Source: Flavobacteriales bacterium UBA6165
GTDB lineage: Bacteria > Bacteroidota > Bacteroidia > Flavobacteriales_D > Crocinitomicaceae
Length of the DNA stretch: 9,315 nucleotides
NCBI GenBank assembly: GCA_002422285.1
Contig: DIUF01000087.1
Coordinates: 15,707-25,021, forward strand
Reading direction: 5' to 3'
The notes under the pieces were generated by a model. That model worked only from the letters and a program-made list of their open reading frames with translations. It made no database searches and was not told the DNA's origin. Made by a program: the position numbers and the translations under genes. Numbering within the stretch: the stretch's first letter is position 1; the number at the start of each line of letters is the position of its first letter. Of this stretch, positions 6,063 to 9,315 are shown in pieces.

Positions 6063-6070
6063 TATCTTTG
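6063..6070 (+). promoter_or_regulatory. -7 promoter element of serA
   Basis: TATCTTTG fully matches the Bacteroidota -7 consensus TAnnTTTG and is followed by GC-rich CCCG. It lies 43 bases upstream of the serA ATG and just after the terminator of the preceding unit. A good -33 element is not evident; TTAG at 6041-6044 is at 18 bases spacing. Confidence 0.6.
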
Positions 6071-6113
6071 CCCGAAAATCAACAAAAATTGACCAACAAT
6101 AAAACTTAAACCC

Positions 6114-7073
6114 ATGAAGATACTTGCAAACGACGGCATTTCGGCCATTGGCAAATCCACATTAGAAAACGCTGGATTTACAGTGATTACGGACAAAGTT
6201 GACCAAAGCCAACTCATCAGCTACATCAACGATCATTCGATTGATATGCTTTTGGTACGCAGTGCAACAACCGCTCGTCAAGATTTGATTGATGCCTGCC
6301 CCTCGTTGAAGTTGATTGGTCGCGGAGGTGTAGGTATGGACAATATCGATGTGGCTTATGCCCGTGAAAAAGGTTTGCATGTAATCAATACTCCTGGTGC
6401 ATCTTCTCCATCGGTTGCTGAATTGGTAATGGGACAAATGTTTTCTATGTCGAGATTTTTGCACGATTCATTCAAAAACATGCCAACAATTGGCTCGACA
6501 GAATTCAATACCCTCAAAAAGAACTATGCGAAAGGCGTTGAATTGAGTGGCAAGACCCTATTAATCATCGGATTTGGTAGAATTGGTCGGGCTTTGGCGA
6601 GTTATGCTTTGGGTTGTGGAATGAAAGTTCGAGCAGTTGACATGTATACAGATATTGTTCAAATCCCATTACAAATTCAAGGGTTAGAAAACATCAATGT
6701 CCCTATAACACCAACGGATTTCTTGAGTGGCGAATTGCCCCATGCTGATTACATCTCAATCCATGTGCCCAAACAAAAAGATGGAAGCGCAGTTATCGGA
6801 AAAGCAGAATTTGACTTGATGAAAAACGGTGTGCGCTTGGCCAATGCAGCTCGTGGCGGTGTTATCGACGAAATGGCTTTGATAGAAGCCCTCGATTCTG
6901 GAAAAGTTGCCGCTGCTGCTCTCGATGTTTTCGAAAACGAGCCTACGCCCAACGATGCACTGTTGAAACACCCCAAAATTGCTTGTACACCGCACATTGG
7001 AGCCGCAACAAACGAAGCACAAGATAGAGTTGGATTGGAACTGGCTGAGACGATTATTGGGATTTTTAAATAG
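6114..7073 (+). CDS. serA: D-3-phosphoglycerate dehydrogenase, short form without ACT domain
   Basis: SerA oxidises 3-phosphoglycerate to 3-phosphohydroxypyruvate with NAD, the first step of serine synthesis, and feeds SerC. The 319-residue protein belongs to the D-isomer specific 2-hydroxyacid dehydrogenases. Motifs in order: LLVRSATTA (46-54) and LIGRGGVGMDNID (67-79) in the substrate domain, the Rossmann loop IGFGRIG at 152-158, acidic Asp176 at the end of the second strand favouring NAD, and catalytic Arg247 (NAARGG), Glu276 (DVFENEP) and His294 (PHIGAAT). It ends shortly after the catalytic core, so the C-terminal ACT domain that gives serine feedback in E. coli SerA is absent, as in many Bacteroidota. 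ATG at 6114 is preceded by an A-rich leader. Related hydroxyacid dehydrogenases are similar, but the serC neighbour makes SerA most likely. Confidence 0.93.
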   Translation: MKILANDGISAIGKSTLENAGFTVITDKVDQSQLISYINDHSIDMLLVRSATTARQDLIDACPSLKLIGRGGVGMDNIDVAYAREKGLHVINTPGASSPSVAELVMGQMFSMSRFLHDSFKNMPTIGSTEFNTLKKNYAKGVELSGKTLLIIGFGRIGRALASYALGCGMKVRAVDMYTDIVQIPLQIQGLENINVPITPTDFLSGELPHADYISIHVPKQKDGSAVIGKAEFDLMKNGVRLANAARGGVIDEMALIEALDSGKVAAAALDVFENEPTPNDALLKHPKIACTPHIGAATNEAQDRVGLELAETIIGIFK

Positions 7074-7118
7074 TCACCTTTCGTAAATTGGAGTGTCCAT
7101 TTTATCTTCCAAAACTAA

Positions 7119-7172
7119 AATACGGCTCATTTTGATTCAGAATACAGCTCATTTTTTAGTGATTTTGAGCTG
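7119..7172. repeat. Direct and inverted repeats between serA and the DUF1295 gene
   Basis: Two 15-base direct repeats, AATACGGCTCATTTT (7119-7133) and AATACAGCTCATTTT (7141-7155), differ at one position and are 22 bases apart start to start, about two helix turns. The second contains CAGCTCA (7145-7151), which forms an inverted repeat with TGAGCTG (7166-7172) across 14 bases. The site is upstream of a candidate promoter at 7203 and may be an operator; it lacks a T tract, so it is not a clear terminator for serA. Confidence 0.5.
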
Positions 7173-7202
7173 ACTTAAGGCACCAAATGAACCGAAAGTT
7201 GC

Positions 7203-7210
7203 TATTTTCG
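7203..7210 (+). promoter_or_regulatory. Candidate -7 element of the DUF1295 gene
   Basis: TATTTTCG matches seven of eight positions of TAnnTTTG and is followed by CAGC, much like the elements at 3417 and 6063. It ends 28 bases before the ATG at 7239. No convincing -33 element is visible. Confidence 0.45.
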
Positions 7211-7238
7211 CAGCACTGTTAATTCAAAACTAATCACC

Positions 7239-8165
7239 ATGTGGAAAACTGTGCTCTTTCTCCTCTTCACGCTTATCGTTGTGCCAATTGCTACGTTCTA
7301 TTTCGATGAACCTTTGAATGACTTGCAGGGTCGCGCCTTAAAAACCTTGATTTGGGTTTATGGAATTGCCGCAGCCTTAACCTTCGTAGTCAGTTCGATA
7401 ACAGACAATTACAGTCAAGTGGATAAACTGTGGAGCATCATTCCGGTGCCATATGTTTGGATTATTGCGCATTTTTCGGACTACGACCAACGCATCGTGT
7501 TGATGGCGATTTTGGTGACCATTTGGGCTGCTAGGCTCACCTATAACTTTGGTCGACGCGGTGGTTATACGCTTAAATTTTGGGAAGGCGAAGAAGATTA
7601 CCGTTGGTCAATATTGCGTGCCAAACCAGAGTTTCAAGCCAAGTGGCGCTGGATTTTGTTCAATTTGCTGTTCATTTCCGCTTACCAAATGGGCTTGATT
7701 TTACTATTTACCCTACCCGCTTTGAAAGCCATGGATTCGGCTGAGCCTTTGGGTACTATGGACTATTTCTTGGCACTCCTATTCTTAGCTTTGGTACTCA
7801 TCGAATTTATTGCCGACCAACAACAATACGACTTCCAAGAAGGCAAGCACGAAGCCAAACGAGAAGGACAAAAACTTACTGCAGCCCAGCAAATTGGCTT
7901 CACCCACACGGGACTTTGGGCCTACATGCGTCACCCCAATTACGCTGCCGAACAAGCTATTTGGATTGTGTTCTATTTCTTCTCGGTTACTGCAACAGGC
8001 CTTTGGATCAACTGGTCGATTGCCGGTGCCTTGCTCTTGGTTTTGCTCTTCAAAGGCAGCTCAGATTTTAGCGAAGGGGTTTCCGCAGAAAAATATCCGC
8101 TGTATAAAAAATACCAAGAACAGGTGGGCAGATTTTTGCCGATTAAAGGAAAGTTTAAGGGGTAG
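7239..8165 (+). CDS. DUF1295 / steroid 5-alpha-reductase-like integral membrane protein
   Basis: A 308-residue polytopic membrane protein of the DUF1295 family, related to the C-terminal domain of steroid 5-alpha reductases and isoprenylcysteine methyltransferases. I see about seven hydrophobic segments, near 3-21, 36-54, 68-80, 86-102, 138-162, 175-193 and 238-274. Conserved features are VDKLWSIIPV at 61-70, the charged stretch IEFIADQQQYDFQEGKHEAK (188-207), GLWAYMRHPNYAAEQ at 225-239 with the RHPNY motif that binds cofactor in relatives, and a C-terminal EKYPLYKKYQEQVGRFLP at 284-301. Relatives reduce or methylate lipids or steroids; the bacterial DUF1295 proteins mostly have no proven substrate. 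It stands alone between serA and a convergent acyltransferase gene, with its own candidate promoter. Confidence 0.88.
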   Translation: MWKTVLFLLFTLIVVPIATFYFDEPLNDLQGRALKTLIWVYGIAAALTFVVSSITDNYSQVDKLWSIIPVPYVWIIAHFSDYDQRIVLMAILVTIWAARLTYNFGRRGGYTLKFWEGEEDYRWSILRAKPEFQAKWRWILFNLLFISAYQMGLILLFTLPALKAMDSAEPLGTMDYFLALLFLALVLIEFIADQQQYDFQEGKHEAKREGQKLTAAQQIGFTHTGLWAYMRHPNYAAEQAIWIVFYFFSVTATGLWINWSIAGALLLVLLFKGSSDFSEGVSAEKYPLYKKYQEQVGRFLPIKGKFKG

Positions 8166-8173
8166 TAAAAAAC

Positions 8174-8296
8174 CACTAAGAGCAGTAAGGCATCACGAAG
8201 TAGGAGCAAACCACGAAGACACCAAGAACACGAAGGCATCACAAAGTATGAGTGATAAAAACTTTGTGAAACACTCTGTGACTTTGTGACTTTGTG
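8174..8296. repeat. Inverted arrays of CACNAAG units between convergent genes
   Basis: The spacer between two convergent genes is almost filled by short units. The left arm has CACTAAG (8174), CAGTAAG (8183), CACGAAG (8194), CACGAAG (8212), CACCAAG (8220), CACGAAG (8229) and CACAAAG (8240). The right arm has the complement: CTTTGTG (8262), CTCTGTG (8274), CTTTGTG (8282) and CTTTGTG (8290). Several units follow at an 8-9 base period. The arms can pair into a hairpin around 8247-8261 and could act as a two-way transcription stop for the genes on both sides. It is built on the same plan as the TTRGCTN arrays near serC but from a different unit. Confidence 0.8.
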
Positions 8297-8304
8297 GCTC
8301 AAAC

Positions 8305-9315
8305 TCAAAACCTCCCCTTCAACTTCAAAAAAGGCTGTTCAAAAAACTTGTAACTCAACCAAGAGAGAAAAACGGTTATCGTTGGTGCTGCAAGGACATA
8401 AATCACTGCGCCGAGCAATAAATTTATTTTGGAAAAGCCCTTGTAATCAAAGTCTCGCAAAATATAATCGTGCAAAAGAAACATCACCAACAAGTGATAC
8501 ATGTAAATGCCATAAGAGATTTTGCCCAAATACAGCGCTCTGTTGTGGAACCATTTCCATGAAATTTTGCGTTCATTCACAATTTGATCTACAATAATGA
8601 AGCAGAAAAACAAAGCGATGGCATAGCGTTCAAAAATGACCAAACTTCCAGAAAAAATAATGTTTTTGAATAGAATCATCAAAAATCCAAGTGCATAAAC
8701 GAGCATGATTTTGGTCTTAGAAACTTGCTTTAGTGATTCAAAAAAACTTGGGTTTTTCTCCCAATAAATCGCAAGCAAACAGCCGAAAAGCAAGTCCGGC
8801 ATCACAGAAAGTGTGTGGTAATACAAAACTCGGGCGTCTTCCCAGTGCATCCAACGAAACAACAAGGAAACGCATAAAAGCGCATAAACTGCATATTTCA
8901 AATAAACCTTGTTGGGTTTCATAAGTCCGAAGAAAAGCAAGCCCAAAAGTCCCCAAACCACGTAAAATTGTTCCTCAACAGCAATAGACCAAGGCGAAGT
9001 CAGGAAATTGATACTATCAAAAGCACCGTGTTTGATTTCATCGAAATTGGCTAAAAAGAGCACATAATTTATGCCTTTGTGACTGGTTTCATAGGCTTCT
9101 AAAATACACGGGAACACAAGAAATCCAATGAGTACAATCAAAAAATACAAGGGCCAAATGCGCAAAGTACGACGCATCAAAAAATTCTTGTAGGAAAAAG
9201 TGTTTCGCGTTTTCACCTCCCAAAACATCAGATAGGTGATGAGGAATCCGCTCAGTACAAAAAAGAAATTGACGCCCAATGCGCCTTTGTCCGTGATTTT
9301 TGCAATGTATTGAAA
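8305..9315 (-). CDS. Acyltransferase-3 family membrane protein, N-terminus cut by window edge
   Basis: An OafA/WecH-type integral membrane acyltransferase that moves acetyl or other short acyl groups onto cell-surface sugars such as O-antigen, capsule or exopolysaccharide. In the window 336 residues are read on the minus strand, open to the right edge without a start. The family motifs are GVNFFFVLSGFLIT near the beginning, MRRTLRIWPLYF, SPWSIAVEEQFYVVWG, and near the end KISYGIYMYHL and SYKFFEQPFLKLKGRF, with about eight to nine hydrophobic helices between them. The first 40-60 residues, carrying the first helix and the histidine usually needed for catalysis, lie beyond 9315. A TTG at 9277-9279 is not the true start because the frame continues with FQYIAKITDKGA upstream, normal family sequence. 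The acceptor cannot be inferred, as no sugar-biosynthesis gene is next to it. Confidence 0.92.
   Translation of the reverse strand, partial: FQYIAKITDKGALGVNFFFVLSGFLITYLMFWEVKTRNTFSYKNFLMRRTLRIWPLYFLIVLIGFLVFPCILEAYETSHKGINYVLFLANFDEIKHGAFDSINFLTSPWSIAVEEQFYVVWGLLGLLFFGLMKPNKVYLKYAVYALLCVSLLFRWMHWEDARVLYYHTLSVMPDLLFGCLLAIYWEKNPSFFESLKQVSKTKIMLVYALGFLMILFKNIIFSGSLVIFERYAIALFFCFIIVDQIVNERKISWKWFHNRALYLGKISYGIYMYHLLVMFLLHDYILRDFDYKGFSKINLLLGAVIYVLAAPTITVFLSWLSYKFFEQPFLKLKGRF

Noticed and set aside
7145..7172. Inverted repeat after serA as an intrinsic terminator.
   Set aside because: The stem has only seven base pairs with a 14-base loop and no T run follows it.
7810..8289. 159-codon plus-strand open frame overlapping the DUF1295 gene and the CACNAAG array.
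   Set aside because: It is in an alternative frame of a clear membrane protein gene and its end translates the repeat; composition is low in hydrophobic residues with no recognisable motif.
9277..9279. TTG as the start of the acyltransferase.
   Set aside because: The frame stays open to the window edge with family-like sequence, so the gene is simply cut by the window.

Overview
The window looks like a chromosomal segment from a member of the Bacteroidota, probably near the Flavobacteriia or a neighbouring class. The support is: several -7 promoter elements of the TAnnTTTG type specific to this phylum, no Shine-Dalgarno sequences but A-rich leaders before start codons, Bacteroidota-style GroES and barrel-less OmpA-like lipoprotein/porin relatives, and moderately AT-rich DNA. 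No RNA gene, CRISPR array, insertion sequence or phage gene was seen. Genes are housekeeping or envelope/lipid related.

Layout. On the minus strand, 1-1480 holds the chaperonin operon groES-groEL; groEL runs off the left edge after 392 residues. The 147-base spacer 1481-1627 carries a sigma-54-like -24/-12 element for groES and a cluster of TGTCA/TGACA motifs. Divergent from groES is a 133-residue conserved-looking protein of unknown function (1628-2029). Its stop codon directly abuts the stop of a minus-strand pair of tandem paralogous OmpA-domain proteins (2030-2650 and 2672-3292), each 206 residues if the second starts at 3292.

From 3417 the plus strand carries a lipid/serine-metabolism block: an alpha-oxoamine synthase (3455-4726; serine palmitoyltransferase or cysteate acyltransferase type), serC (4821-5876), a strong intrinsic terminator (5961-5991), then serA (6114-7073) with its own promoter. 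The terminator placement suggests that the oxoamine synthase and serC share a transcript and serA is separate. SerA and SerC make O-phosphoserine from 3-phosphoglycerate, the route to serine, which is a candidate substrate (directly or via cysteate) of the oxoamine synthase. This is a metabolic link by inference, not proof.

The right part has a DUF1295 / steroid 5-alpha-reductase-like membrane protein (7239-8165, plus) convergent with an acyltransferase-3 family membrane protein (8305 to the right edge, minus, N-terminus outside the window).

The most unusual non-coding structure is a set of inverted arrays of very short units: TTRGCTN heptamers in inverted orientation between the oxoamine synthase and serC, ending four bases before the serC start; a third copy just after serC; and CACNAAG units in inverted orientation between the last two genes.
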